Assembly (NCBI RefSeq): GCF_009856365.1
Contig: NZ_WMEX01000006.1
Coordinates: forward strand, 62,001-126,000
Origin: Vreelandella halophila
GTDB taxonomy: Bacteria > Pseudomonadota > Gammaproteobacteria > Pseudomonadales > Oleiphilaceae
Direction of reading: 5' to 3'
DNA: 64,000 nt
This document shows positions 55,630 to 64,000 of the stretch, piece after piece. Position numbers and translations under genes: made by a program. The notes under the pieces were generated by a model. It worked only from the letters and a program-made list of their open reading frames with translations. It ran no database searches and was not told the DNA's origin. Each line of letters starts with the position of its first letter. The first letter of the stretch is position 1.

Positions 55630-56460
55630 ATGAGTTCCGAGATCAGCCAGGAGGACTATCGCGCCTTCAAGGAGTTCCTGCAGGATGCCTCCGGCATTCT
55701 GTTGGGGGACAACAAGCAGTATCTGGTGAAAAGCCGTCTGCGGCGGATCATGACGGAGAACCGGTTCAACAGTCTTGGCGAGCTGGTTCAGCGCCTGCGT
55801 AAGCAGCCGCGCAGCGAACTGCGCGAGACCGTGATTGACGCCATGACCACCAACGAGACGCTCTGGTTCCGGGATACCCACCCGTTCCGCATTCTCGAGG
55901 AGCGGCTTCTGGGGGAGATGGCTGCGGAGAGCTCCAGCCAGCCCCTGCGGATCTGGTCAGCTGCCTGCTCGACCGGGCAGGAGCCGTACTCCATTGCGAT
56001 GGTGATTGACGAGTACCGGCGCCGTAACCCCGGCCGCCTGCGCCGCCCCGTGGAGATCATCGCCACGGACGTGTCCAAGCCCGTGGTGGACGCGGCAAAG
56101 GACGGTATCTATGAACTGCTGGCCCTAGGGAGAGGTCTGTCCGCGGATCGTCAGAAGCATTACTTCACCCAGCTTCCGTCCGGGAGTTGGCAGGTCCGCA
56201 AAGAAATCCGTGACATGGTGACCTTCCGCGAACACAACCTGCTGGAGCGGTTCGGTTCCGGCAGGTTCGACATTGTCTTCTGCCGGAATGTGCTGATCTA
56301 TTTCTCCAGTGATCTCAAGCACGACATCCTGGTACGCACCCACGGCATACTGAAGCGCGGTGGCTACCTGATCCTGGGTGCCTCCGAGTCGCTCAACGGG
56401 CTCAACCAGTACTACGAAATGGTCCAGTGCCGGCCGGGAATCATTTACCGCGCCAAGTGA
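55630..56460 (+). CDS. cheR: Chemoreceptor methyltransferase CheR
   Basis: A 276-residue SAM-dependent enzyme that methylates glutamates on chemoreceptors. The N-terminal helical domain (about 1-75) includes SRLRRIM. The methyltransferase has MTTNETLWFRDTHPF, IWSAACSTGQEPYSIAM (SAM site), IIATDVS and FDIVFCRNVLIYF. Length and motifs are normal. It follows cheV after 17 bp and ends before tRNA-Ser. Confidence 0.96.
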   Translation: MSSEISQEDYRAFKEFLQDASGILLGDNKQYLVKSRLRRIMTENRFNSLGELVQRLRKQPRSELRETVIDAMTTNETLWFRDTHPFRILEERLLGEMAAESSSQPLRIWSAACSTGQEPYSIAMVIDEYRRRNPGRLRRPVEIIATDVSKPVVDAAKDGIYELLALGRGLSADRQKHYFTQLPSGSWQVRKEIRDMVTFREHNLLERFGSGRFDIVFCRNVLIYFSSDLKHDILVRTHGILKRGGYLILGASESLNGLNQYYEMVQCRPGIIYRAK

Positions 56461-56463
56461 GTG

Positions 56464-56492
56464 TTGCGTTCGGGCCACGTTTTGCGTACAGT
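56464..56492 (+). promoter_or_regulatory. Promoter of tRNA-Ser
   Basis: TTGCGT (56464-56469), a 17-bp spacer and TACAGT (56487-56492), 52 bp before the tRNA. Confidence 0.7.
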
Positions 56493-56544
56493 CTGCGCCC
56501 ATCAAACGCGGCGGGCCCTACAGCCCACACGCGTACCGATCAAA

Positions 56545-56633
<89 letters not shown>

Positions 56634-56639
56634 ATACAG

Positions 56640-56665
56640 AACCCGGCCATGTGCCGGGTTTTTTT
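56640..56665 (+). terminator. Terminator after tRNA-Ser
   Basis: Stem AACCCGGC/GCCGGGTT with a 5-nt loop and a following T run. It touches the stop codon of the convergent ATP-grasp gene. Confidence 0.9.
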
Positions 56666-57617
56666 ATGTCGGGATCTTCTCCCCGAACTCCGCCATGGCC
56701 ATCCCCGCCCGTGCCTCAGCGCTGTCCGGGATGTTCTCCTGGGCCTCAATCCACTGAAGCCGGGGCAGAAGTCCCTTGCCATTGGCAATCTGGATGGCCA
56801 GGCCAGGCCGGGCGTTGAGCTCCAGCATCAAAGGCCCCCGGTTGCGGTCGACCACGATGTCGGCGCCCAGATACCCGAGTCCGGTCAGGTCATGGCAGCG
56901 GGCGGCGAGGGTGAGGAGGTTCTGCCAGTCCGGGATGGCGATACGGTTCAGGTCAACGCCGGTGTCCGGATGGCTGTGTACGCGCCTGGAGTGCTGTACC
57001 GCGTGTATGCAGCGGCCACTGGCCAGGTCCAGCCCGACGCCGATCGCGCCCTGGTGCAGGTTGGCTTTGCCGTCGCTGGCATGGGTTGAGAGCCGGAGCA
57101 TGGCCATTACCGGTATCCCGCGGAAAATAATGACGCGGATGTCCGGGACGCCCTCGACGGACAGGGACTCGAAGTAGGGGTCCGCCTCGATAAGGTCCTC
57201 GATGATGACCGAGTCGGGGGCGCCGGCAAGGGAGTGCAGGCCTGCAAGAATGTTGGAGCAGTGACGCTGCAGGCTACCCAGCGTGAGGGCCTGTCCGGAT
57301 GCCTTCAGGAACTGCTCGCCGTCGCGCTCCCGGATGACCATAATGCCTTTGCCGCCGGCCCCACGGGAGGGTTTGATGGCGAAACGCTCGAGTCCCCCGA
57401 GGCGCTTACCCAGATCGCGGACGCCATGCTGGGTATCGATGACATCGCGCAGGGTGGGTGTAGCCACCCCGTGCAGCATGGCCCGCTCCTTGGTGAGCTT
57501 CTTGTCGTCCACCAGCGGATAGAGGCGGCGCTCGTTATACCTGGAGATATAGGACACATTCCGGCGGTTCATGCCCAGCAGGCCATGGCTCCGGAGTGTG
57601 GCGGGAGACACCAGCAT
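56664..57617 (-). CDS. ATP-grasp ligase, RimK-related (alpha-L-glutamate ligase-like)
   Basis: A 317-residue ATP-grasp enzyme. RYNERRLYPLVDDKKLTKE at the N-terminus, FAIKPSRGAGGKGI (ATP-binding, about 79-92), IIEDLIEA, DIRVIIFRG and the metal-binding end LMLELNARPGLAIQIAN place it in the RimK-related group called alpha-L-glutamate ligase-like. Such enzymes join an acyl phosphate to an amine, often forming peptide or isopeptide bonds. The substrate is unknown. Its ATG shares one base with the stop of the membrane gene upstream, so it is the third gene of a coupled operon. Confidence 0.88.
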   Translation of the reverse strand: MLVSPATLRSHGLLGMNRRNVSYISRYNERRLYPLVDDKKLTKERAMLHGVATPTLRDVIDTQHGVRDLGKRLGGLERFAIKPSRGAGGKGIMVIRERDGEQFLKASGQALTLGSLQRHCSNILAGLHSLAGAPDSVIIEDLIEADPYFESLSVEGVPDIRVIIFRGIPVMAMLRLSTHASDGKANLHQGAIGVGLDLASGRCIHAVQHSRRVHSHPDTGVDLNRIAIPDWQNLLTLAARCHDLTGLGYLGADIVVDRNRGPLMLELNARPGLAIQIANGKGLLPRLQWIEAQENIPDSAEARAGMAMAEFGEKIPT

Positions 57618-59140
57618 CAGTCCTTCTCCACCATCGAACGGAAACGGTAAAGCTCGGACAGCTTGTAGCCCGTGTACTGCCCGACGAGCAGGATCAGCGC
57701 GAGAATGATCAGGTGGACCTCAGGGAAGTTGAAGGTAAGGTGTCGGACTGTCGCCAGCTGCATGAGCCCATAGGCGGCAATGGCCACCAGCAGGCTGCCA
57801 CCGCCCTGTATGGCGACTTCCCGGGCCCCCTGTTCCTCCCAGATCACCGACATCCGCTCGATGGTCCAGGCAATGATGATCATCGGGAAGAAGGTGATGG
57901 TCATCCCAAGGTTGATCCCCATTTCATGGCCAAAGACACTCAGCAGACCTGTCAGCAGCACCACAAGTACGATCATGGCGGCGATCCGGGCCACCAGCAG
58001 GAGGTTGAGGCGTGACAGATACCCTCTCAGGAGCAGTCCCAGCCCGACAATGGTCAGGAAGGCGGTGAGCCCCGGCAGCAGCGTTGTCTGGATGAAGGCC
58101 AGGGCAATCAGAACCGGCATGAAGGTGCCGGATGTGCGGATGCCGATCACGATCCGCATGAAGGCCACAACCAGGGCGCCCAGGGGCAGCAGCAGGAGGA
58201 GCTTCAGCATGCCCTGTTCCTCGATCGGCAGCTGGTAGAGGCTGATGTAACCCAGAGGCTGGTCGGCCGAGGTCTGGCTCTGGGCGAGGTCGAGGGCGGG
58301 AATGCTCTGGCGCATCATCGAGAAGCGCACCTGGGAGTTCTGCCCGCCCATGACATCCAGAACGGGCCCGCTGGTGCGGTGCCAGACCAGGGTATTGGGC
58401 GTGATGCCCTGCTGGCCACCGCGCTCCAGGTCATAGAGATGCCAGGAATCCTCGATGTAGACGTCCACCAGCGGCTGGAGGCTCTGGTTGCGGCGGGCAT
58501 CCTCCAGCTTCAGGCCCATGGCGAGACGGGCTGGGACACCGGACTGGTTGAGAAGGCGGACAACCAGCTGCTGGGGTGAGTGCTGGTCCAGCAGCAGTGC
58601 CGCGTTCTGGTCGTTGGGGCTCTGGACTGCCTTGATCAGTTCCCGGGTCAGGCTCGCCGGTGTACTGGAGCGCCGCCGGGCTGTTTCCAGCAGGTCGGCG
58701 GCGGCTGTGGCCTGGGGCTCCTCCCAGATGATCCGTTGGGGGTTAGAGGGAGCCTCGGTGTTGCCGCTGGGGCGGGGCGTTCCGTTCTTGCCCGGAGCGA
58801 ACTGAACCTTGTAATAGAGGGTCTGGGGGCCCGTCGCTTGCCGCTTGGACCATTCGCCACGACGCCCCGTGGATTCAATGATGCGCGAGAACCCGTAACC
58901 CGGAGAGGCGGCCTGTTCGGAAATGATACGGTAACCCGGTGGGTCATTCGGGAGGCTCAGGCTTGCCAGTGTCTCGTCTCCCAGGGCGACGAAATCGATG
59001 CGTGCCTCCACCAGCCAGACTGGCTTGTCGTTTGCCGGCAGCAGGGGAATCCCCAGGCGGTCATGCCGCAGCCACATCATTGACACACCAATGATGATCA
59101 GCACCGATACAGCGAGGAAGAAAAGTGGCTGTTGCCTCAT
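57617..59140 (-). CDS. Inactive transglutaminase-like / 7TM membrane protein
   Basis: A 507-residue membrane protein. An N-terminal helix (about 6-24) leads to a periplasmic part that contains a transglutaminase-like fold (about 155-275; LVVRLLNQSGVPARLAMGL and DSWHLYDLERGG). The catalytic Cys before the GVPAR helix and the usual His are not seen, so this domain is probably inactive and may only bind a peptide. About seven helices follow from about 318 (MLKLLLLLPLGALVVAFM onward). It overlaps the protease-like gene by 4 bp. Confidence 0.88.
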   Translation of the reverse strand: MRQQPLFFLAVSVLIIIGVSMMWLRHDRLGIPLLPANDKPVWLVEARIDFVALGDETLASLSLPNDPPGYRIISEQAASPGYGFSRIIESTGRRGEWSKRQATGPQTLYYKVQFAPGKNGTPRPSGNTEAPSNPQRIIWEEPQATAAADLLETARRRSSTPASLTRELIKAVQSPNDQNAALLLDQHSPQQLVVRLLNQSGVPARLAMGLKLEDARRNQSLQPLVDVYIEDSWHLYDLERGGQQGITPNTLVWHRTSGPVLDVMGGQNSQVRFSMMRQSIPALDLAQSQTSADQPLGYISLYQLPIEEQGMLKLLLLLPLGALVVAFMRIVIGIRTSGTFMPVLIALAFIQTTLLPGLTAFLTIVGLGLLLRGYLSRLNLLLVARIAAMIVLVVLLTGLLSVFGHEMGINLGMTITFFPMIIIAWTIERMSVIWEEQGAREVAIQGGGSLLVAIAAYGLMQLATVRHLTFNFPEVHLIILALILLVGQYTGYKLSELYRFRSMVEKD

Positions 59141-59952
59141 TCTTCACCCTCGATGCTGCCGGCGGCCTCTTTCAGTTTATCGGGGTCACTGAGTATGAAC
59201 TGTCGTGATACATCCACCGTGAACAGGTCCCTGAGGATGTTGCGCCCGATCAGGGCAGGGTAGGTCAGGCGTTCCCGGTTGCTCAGGGTGAACTCCGCAA
59301 CCCGCTCAATCGAGCCGATGCGGTACTGGAGTTCAATCACTGCGCGCCTTTCATTCTCATCAGTGGATGCCTGGATGATCTCCACGAACCGTGACACCGG
59401 GCGTTCCAGTTCCATGGCGCCGCGGTCTGCGAAATGCTCGCCCGCCAGTGTGAAGCGGACATAGTCATCACCGTCGCGCTCAAAGAACTCGATATCCCTG
59501 GCGTCCAGGGATGAGGTATTGGCACCGGTGTCGATCCTCGCCTCAAAAAGATGGTCCGGGGGCAGCAGGCGGATGCCCTCCACCGAACCGATGGTCGTGA
59601 GTCCGGAGCACTGTTCGTTCCCGTTGGCCGGGCCGGTGTTCAGGATCGGGCAGGTGTCGCCATCGTTGTTGGTGCTGCGGGATGCAAGATGACGGTTGGT
59701 GACGCTGCGCAGCCGCTCCATCTGGTCCTGAACATTGGCGAACCCCTGCTGCTGCTGTTCCGCCACGTTCCTGTTTCCGCTCAGCAGGGCGTTGAGCAAT
59801 ACCTGCTGGGAGGCCAGTTGATCCTGCTGTTGCGCCAGCTGCGTCTTGAGCACCCTGAGGTCACTTTCCGCTGTGGAGGAGGAAGTAAAGTGGGTACAGC
59901 CGGCGCTTATCAGCGCCGCCAGTAAAATCAGGATGCGTGGCGCAGCTGGCAT
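59137..59952 (-). CDS. Retropepsin-like (RimB/PF05618-type) lipoprotein
   Basis: A 271-residue lipoprotein with lipobox LISAGC (Cys19). A coiled-coil, Gln-rich stretch follows (about 29-90). The C-terminal domain (about 120-260) has the aspartic-protease motif RIDTGANTSSLDA (Asp141) and the second hydrophobic-Gly motif ALIGRN (233-238). Databases often call this family ATP-dependent zinc protease, but the visible motifs are those of retropepsins. AGAGGA lies 5 nt before the ATG. It leads the three-gene operon. Confidence 0.85.
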   Translation of the reverse strand: MPAAPRILILLAALISAGCTHFTSSSTAESDLRVLKTQLAQQQDQLASQQVLLNALLSGNRNVAEQQQQGFANVQDQMERLRSVTNRHLASRSTNNDGDTCPILNTGPANGNEQCSGLTTIGSVEGIRLLPPDHLFEARIDTGANTSSLDARDIEFFERDGDDYVRFTLAGEHFADRGAMELERPVSRFVEIIQASTDENERRAVIELQYRIGSIERVAEFTLSNRERLTYPALIGRNILRDLFTVDVSRQFILSDPDKLKEAAGSIEGEE

Positions 59953-59993
59953 GGGGGTCCTCTATGCTGTGGTAATGTCCGTTAGACATGGGG

Positions 59994-59999
59994 AGTATA
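59994..59999 (-). promoter_or_regulatory. Possible -10 box of the protease-like/7TM/ATP-grasp operon
   Basis: TATACT on the minus strand 42 bp before the operon ATG. No good -35 is at the right distance (best is CGTCAA), so the site is tentative. Confidence 0.3.
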
Positions 60000-60032
60000 G
60001 AGGCTGCACCTCTGTTTGACGATGGTTACCGC

Positions 60033-60062
60033 TTGAAGCGCGGGTTACGGCGGTGATAGACT
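60033..60062 (+). promoter_or_regulatory. Promoter of the 4.5S RNA gene
   Basis: TTGAAG (60033-60038), an 18-bp spacer and TAGACT (60057-60062) with an extended -10 TG one base before. Transcription would begin near 60069, leaving a short leader before the RNA. Confidence 0.55.
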
Positions 60063-60108
60063 CCGCGGTCTCAGCGCAGGCGGGATCAGCCGCCGGACTG
60101 AGCGCGAT

Positions 60109-60217
60109 GGTGGTCCTGCTGGTGCCTTCGCAACGATAAACCGTGAACCCGGTCAGGCCCGGAAGGGAGCAGCCGTAGCGGTGGATTCGTGTGCCGGAGT
60201 GTCGCTGGCAGGCCACC
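60109..60217 (+). ncRNA. ffs: 4.5S signal recognition particle RNA
   Basis: The core GGTCAGGCCCGGAAGGGAGCAGCC region (about 60147-60172) includes the GGAA tetraloop and the asymmetric loop that binds Ffh. The outer ends GGTGGTCCTGC and GCAGG-CCACC pair. A T run (60222-60227) after the 3' end serves as terminator. The exact ends are approximate. It lies directly before dnaX, as in Pseudomonas relatives. Confidence 0.9.
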
Positions 60218-60263
60218 CCCAGTTTTTCCTTTCCCGAGCTTTGCTCCCCGGCCAGCCCTCTGC

Positions 60264-60292
60264 TTGCCAGCCCAAGATAAGGCCGTGATAAG
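60264..60292 (+). promoter_or_regulatory. Possible promoter of dnaX-ybaB-recR
   Basis: TTGCCA (60264-60269), a 17-bp spacer and GATAAG (60287-60292), 30 bp before dnaX. The -10 is weak. Confidence 0.4.
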
Positions 60293-60321
60293 GTATCCCA
60301 TCAGATAATGGATGGTCCGGC

Positions 60322-62094
60322 ATGACGTATCAGGTACTTGCGCGCAAATGGCGCCCTTCCCGGTTTCAGGATCTTGTTGGTCAGGAGCACGTGCTCAGGG
60401 CGCTCGTGCACGGGCTGGATCAGGATCGGCTGCATCAGGCGTTTCTGTTCACCGGTACCCGGGGCGTGGGCAAGACCACGATCGGCCGGATTCTGGCGCG
60501 GTGCCTGAGCTGCGAGCAGGGCGTCAGCTCCAATCCCTGTGGCGAATGCGACAGCTGCCGTGAAATCCAGGATGGGCGGTTCGTCGACCTGATCGAGATC
60601 GACGCCGCCTCCCAGACCCGCGTGGAGGACATGCGTGAGCTGCTGGACAACGTCCAGTACGTGCCAACCCGCGGTCGCTTCCGCATATACCTCATTGACG
60701 AGGTCCACATGCTCTCCAGCCACAGCTTCAACGCGCTGCTGAAGACACTGGAGGAGCCGCCCGACCACGTTAAGTTCCTGCTCGCCACTACTGACCCCCA
60801 GAAGCTGCCGGTCACGATCCTGTCGCGTTGCCTGCAGTTCAATCTCAAGCGCCTGGGGCCGGAACTGATCGTATCCCATCTGGAGCACATCCTGGCCCAG
60901 GAAGGTATTGAGTATGAGAACAGTGCCCTCTGGCTTCTGGGGCGTGCCGCCGATGGCAGTATGCGCGATGCCCTGAGCCTGACCGACCAGGCGGTGGCAT
61001 TCAGTGGCGGACGCCTGGAATCCGAGAGCGTCAGCCGGATGCTGGGCACCCTCGACCGGGCGGACATCTTCAGTATGCTGGATGCCCTGGTCCAGCGAGA
61101 TGGCCAGACGCTGCTCAGGGAGGTAAACCGGATCGCGGAGTACGCACCGGATTACAGCGCGGTACTGGCGGACATGCTGGATGTGTTCCATCGAATCTCC
61201 CTGGAGCAGGCGATTCCCGGGAGCAATGACAACAGCCAGGGAGACCGGGAACAGGTCCGGACCCTGGCAGGTCAGTTGAGCGCGGAAGATGCCCAGCTGT
61301 TCTACCAGACGGCGTTGACCGCCCGGCGGGATCTGGCGATCACGCCGGATGCGCGCATGGGCTTTGAGATGGCACTTCTGCGCATGCTCGCTTTCCGGCC
61401 GGAGCCGGTTGCGACCCCACCGCAGGGTGGCCGCTCGGAGCCGGCGGCGGAGGCATCGGGCGCTCCCGCCGGGGAACCGGTATCCCCGCCGGAGCCCGAA
61501 CCAGAACCCCAGCCCCAGCCTGAACCCGCTCCCGAGCCCGAACCAGCGCCGGATCCGGTGCCTGAACCAGAGCCGCCCATTCCTGAGGACGAGGCGGACC
61601 GGAATGCCGGGGAGGCATCACCAGCCACGGAGGCGCCCGAGACGTCGGCTGTCACCCCGGAGCCCGGTGTGGCGTCCGGTTTCGACTGGTGCCGTGACTT
61701 CGATCAGCTCCCCCTTCAGGGCATGCCGGCGACGCTGGCCGCGAACGCGGCCTGCCATGAGGAAGAAGGGGCCTGGGTTCTGACGCTGGCCGCCGGGCAT
61801 TACCAGCTGCTGCATGAGCGTCACCAGCAACGGATCCGTGAGGCTGTTGGGGCTGTGGTCGGCAGTACCATTACCCTGGTCTTCCGTGAGGGTGAGCCGG
61901 GCCAGGCAACCCCGGAAACCCACCGGCAGGCGCAGATGGAAGAGGCGCAGGCGAATGCCGTCAGCGCCATTCACGGGGATCCCGTGGTGCAGCAGATTGT
62001 GGAGCGTTTCGGCGGCCAGGTTATTGAAGACAGTATAAAGCCTCCGCAGGCTTCGCCAGCGGCGGCATCAGACAGCAGAGAGGTGGCACGATGA
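60322..62094 (+). CDS. dnaX: DNA polymerase III subunit tau (gamma/tau)
   Basis: A 590-residue clamp-loader ATPase. Walker [10 protein letters not shown] (45-53), a four-Cys zinc module (CLSC...CGECDSC), Walker [11 protein letters not shown] and sensor [21 protein letters not shown]. Domain III is followed by a Pro/Glu dipeptide-rich linker (about 385-425) and the C-terminal polymerase-binding region. I saw no A-AAA-AAG slippery site, so the shorter gamma product may not be made. It overlaps ybaB by ATGA. Confidence 0.95.
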   Translation: MTYQVLARKWRPSRFQDLVGQEHVLRALVHGLDQDRLHQAFLFTGTRGVGKTTIGRILARCLSCEQGVSSNPCGECDSCREIQDGRFVDLIEIDAASQTRVEDMRELLDNVQYVPTRGRFRIYLIDEVHMLSSHSFNALLKTLEEPPDHVKFLLATTDPQKLPVTILSRCLQFNLKRLGPELIVSHLEHILAQEGIEYENSALWLLGRAADGSMRDALSLTDQAVAFSGGRLESESVSRMLGTLDRADIFSMLDALVQRDGQTLLREVNRIAEYAPDYSAVLADMLDVFHRISLEQAIPGSNDNSQGDREQVRTLAGQLSAEDAQLFYQTALTARRDLAITPDARMGFEMALLRMLAFRPEPVATPPQGGRSEPAAEASGAPAGEPVSPPEPEPEPQPQPEPAPEPEPAPDPVPEPEPPIPEDEADRNAGEASPATEAPETSAVTPEPGVASGFDWCRDFDQLPLQGMPATLAANAACHEEEGAWVLTLAAGHYQLLHERHQQRIREAVGAVVGSTITLVFREGEPGQATPETHRQAQMEEAQANAVSAIHGDPVVQQIVERFGGQVIEDSIKPPQASPAAASDSREVAR

Positions 62095-62414
62095 AGGGTG
62101 GCATGAACGACATCATGAAGCAGGCGCAGCAGATGCAGGAGGACCTGCAGAAGGCGCAGGAAGAGATTGCCAAGGCTGAGGTTACTGGGGAGTCCGGTGC
62201 CGGCATGGTGAAGGTGACCATGAACGGGCGCCATGATGTGCGTAACGTGGACATTGATCCATCCCTGATGGACGAGGACCGCGAGGTTCTGGAGGACCTG
62301 ATGGCGGCGGCGGTGAACGATGCCGTACGCCGTGTCGAGGAATACCAGAAGGAGAAGATGGGCAACATGACCCAGGGCATGGGCATGCCCCCCGGTTTCA
62401 ACATGCCGTTCTGA
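62091..62414 (+). CDS. ybaB: YbaB/EbfC nucleoid-associated protein
   Basis: A 107-residue DNA-binding dimer. [29 protein letters not shown] and the C-terminal [15 protein letters not shown] are family hallmarks, and the tail is Met-rich ([14 protein letters not shown]). It sits in the conserved dnaX-ybaB-recR trio and overlaps dnaX by 4 bp. Confidence 0.95.
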   Translation: MKGGMNDIMKQAQQMQEDLQKAQEEIAKAEVTGESGAGMVKVTMNGRHDVRNVDIDPSLMDEDREVLEDLMAAAVNDAVRRVEEYQKEKMGNMTQGMGMPPGFNMPF

Positions 62415-62426
62415 GCCGGAGGGCCC

Positions 62427-63029
62427 ATGAGTCTGAGTCCGCGTCTTGAGGCGCTGATTGATGCATTACAGTGCCTGCCCGGTGTGGGACGCAAGTCCGC
62501 CCAGCGCATGGCCTTCCAGCTCCTGGAGCGCGATCGTGCTGGGGCTGGCGCCCTGGCACGCCAGCTTGACGACGCCCTGGCCAACATCGGTCGCTGTGAG
62601 CGCTGCCAGACCTTTGCCGAGGACGCCCTGTGCCCGGTCTGTGCCGATGACAGGCGGGACAGTTCGCTGATGTGCGTGGTGGAATCGCCCGCCGATCTCG
62701 CCGCTATTGAGCAATCAGGGGATTACAGGGGCTACTACTTTGTACTGCTGGGGCATCTGTCTCCCATTGATGGCATAGGCCCCGAGGATATTGGGGTGGA
62801 TCAGCTGCTGGCCCAGATCCATGAACGGGGGGTGACGGAACTCATCATGGCCACCAACGCTACCGTTGAGGGCGATGCCACCGCCCATTACATCGCGGAC
62901 CGTGTGGATCCGGAAACAGTTACGATCACCCGGCCTGCCCAGGGTCTTCCCGTGGGAGGTGAGCTGGGCGGTGTCGATGGCGGTACGCTCAGTCATGCCC
63001 TGCGGGGCCGCCGGCCTTTCGCCGGGTAG
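62427..63029 (+). CDS. recR: Recombination protein RecR
   Basis: A 200-residue repair protein. A helix-hairpin-helix ([17 protein letters not shown]), a four-Cys zinc finger (CERC...CPVC, about 57-72) and a Toprim domain ([13 protein letters not shown]...[19 protein letters not shown]) are in the usual order. It loads RecA at gaps with RecO and RecF. It is 12 bp after ybaB. Confidence 0.96.
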   Translation: MSLSPRLEALIDALQCLPGVGRKSAQRMAFQLLERDRAGAGALARQLDDALANIGRCERCQTFAEDALCPVCADDRRDSSLMCVVESPADLAAIEQSGDYRGYYFVLLGHLSPIDGIGPEDIGVDQLLAQIHERGVTELIMATNATVEGDATAHYIADRVDPETVTITRPAQGLPVGGELGGVDGGTLSHALRGRRPFAG

Positions 63030-63040
63030 TGGAGTCACTC

Positions 63041-64000
63041 ATGGATCAACCCAACCCGGATCAGGCCGCCTGGCTGGATACCCCGCAACAGTTGGATGAC
63101 TGGCTGGCTGATCTGCCGCCGGAGCATCCGGTTGGCATGGACTCCGAGTTCGAACGGGTGACCACCTTCCATGCGATCCCGGGTCTGATGCAGCTGGCCG
63201 CAGCAGGGGAGGTTGCGCTGGTTGAACCCGGGGCTGCCGAGGGCTCCGGGGTGCTGCGCAAGCTGTTGGAGGATGCGGACCGCTCGAAACACCTTTATGC
63301 CATGAGTGAGGACATCGAACTGTTCCGGGACTGGCTCGGTGTGCGTGTTCGTGGCGCACTGGATCTGCAGCTGGCGGCGGCTTTTGCCGGCCATGGTATG
63401 TCCGTGGGCTATGCCAGGCTTGTCGAATCCTGTCTCGGGGTGGCCCTGGGCAAGGGCGAAACCCGGTCGGACTGGCTGGCACGCCCGCTGTCCGATGCCC
63501 AGCTGTACTATGCCGTGGCCGATGTTCACTACCTGCGCCCGCTCCATGAGCAGCTTATGGAGCAGGTTGCGGCCAGAGGCTTCCAGGAGGCGCTGGCCGA
63601 GGAGAGCCGGACCTGGTGCGAACGTCAGAGCGTTGCTGATGCGCCTGAATCCTACTATCTGAGACTTACCGGGGCCTGGCGGCTGCGCCCGGGCAATCAG
63701 GCCGTACTGCGGGCGTTGTGCACCTGGCGTGAGCATCGGTGCCGGGAACTGGACCGTCCGCGTGGCCGGGTCATTGAGGACCGGCTTCTGATCCGCCTGG
63801 CCGAAGCGGTGCCGCGCAGCCGTAAGGCGCTCGCGGCCATAGAGGATATGCCCAGCGGGGTCGTGCGGCGTGAGGGTGATGCGCTTCTGGCGGTCATCTC
63901 AGAGGTGGTTGAGGGCCCGGAGCAGTCCCTAGAGCCCATACCGGCCCCTTTGACCCGCAGTGAGAAGAATCATTACCGAAACGTAAGGCGGATTCTGGCC
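63041..64000 (+). CDS. rnd: Ribonuclease D (C-terminus beyond the window)
   Basis: The first 320 codons of a DEDDy exonuclease that trims tRNA 3' ends; the frame is open to the last base. Exo I is MDSEFERV with Asp and Glu, Exo II includes LYAMSEDIELF, and Exo III is YYAVADVHYL. An HRDC domain (RLRPGNQAVLRALCTWRE) follows. The usual length is about 370-380 residues. GGAG lies a few nt before the ATG and it follows recR by 11 bp. Confidence 0.92.
   Translation, partial: MDQPNPDQAAWLDTPQQLDDWLADLPPEHPVGMDSEFERVTTFHAIPGLMQLAAAGEVALVEPGAAEGSGVLRKLLEDADRSKHLYAMSEDIELFRDWLGVRVRGALDLQLAAAFAGHGMSVGYARLVESCLGVALGKGETRSDWLARPLSDAQLYYAVADVHYLRPLHEQLMEQVAARGFQEALAEESRTWCERQSVADAPESYYLRLTGAWRLRPGNQAVLRALCTWREHRCRELDRPRGRVIEDRLLIRLAEAVPRSRKALAAIEDMPSGVVRREGDALLAVISEVVEGPEQSLEPIPAPLTRSEKNHYRNVRRILA

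Noticed and set aside
61480-61600. Pro/Glu-coding repeat in dnaX as a DNA tandem repeat
   Set aside because: Codons vary and the pattern is at protein level; no exact DNA repeat unit.

Overview
The window is one chromosomal stretch of a GC-rich gammaproteobacterium. Gene order points to the Pseudomonadales/Oceanospirillales side: gltA divergent from sdhCDAB-sucAB-lpdA-sucCD, fadBA next to topA, trpS-scpA-scpB-rluB, GntR-smc-zipA-ligA, and 4.5S RNA-dnaX-ybaB-recR. Halomonas- or Marinobacter-like bacteria would fit, but the genus cannot be fixed from this sequence. Coding density is high. I see no insertion sequence, prophage, integron or CRISPR array.

Layout. 1-4.3 kb: the 5' end of acetate kinase, a membrane GGDEF/EAL c-di-GMP enzyme, tRNA-Glu, a small secreted protein and a YfcH-type epimerase. 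4.4-9 kb: a DUF924 protein, then the sulfate ABC importer sbp-cysT-cysW-cysA. 9-15 kb: a zinc-less MDR oxidoreductase, tRNA-Gly, a CheV coupling protein, the ABC-F ATPase Uup, a UspA protein and an unknown periplasmic protein. 15-22 kb: fadBA with a PsrA-like operator upstream, topA, a REP doublet and a 3-hydroxyisobutyrate-dehydrogenase-like gene. 22-35 kb: most of the oxidative TCA cycle. 35-40.5 kb: trpS, the condensin partners scpA and scpB, rluB, a diguanylate cyclase and a GntR regulator. 40.5-47.3 kb: smc, zipA, ligA. 47.4-52.8 kb: a large Ig/Calx-beta lipoprotein, a CBS protein, an MnmC-C-terminal-like flavoprotein and an unusual MshEN-type fusion. 52.8-56.6 kb: flgA/flgM/flgN opposite cheV-cheR, then tRNA-Ser. 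56.7-60 kb: a three-gene overlapping operon of an aspartic-protease-like lipoprotein, an inactive transglutaminase/7TM protein and an ATP-grasp ligase. 60-64 kb: 4.5S RNA, dnaX, ybaB, recR and the start of rnd.

How the genes work together. GltA, Sdh, SucAB/Lpd and SucCD take acetyl-CoA from citrate synthesis through 2-oxoglutarate and succinate to fumarate, and FadBA supplies the acetyl-CoA from fatty acids. Smc with ScpA/ScpB, TopA, LigA, DnaX, RecR and ZipA cover chromosome organisation, replication, repair and division. Two CheV proteins, CheR, the Flg proteins and two c-di-GMP enzymes point to a flagellated, chemotactic cell.

Best leads for little-studied biology are the protease-like/transglutaminase-like/ATP-grasp operon (56664-59952), the MshEN fusion protein without an ATPase domain (52062-52802), the large lipoprotein after ligA, and the stand-alone MnmC2-like flavoprotein. 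Clear regulatory sites include a sigma-28 promoter in front of flgM, the fadB operator and strong divergent gltA/sdh promoters.
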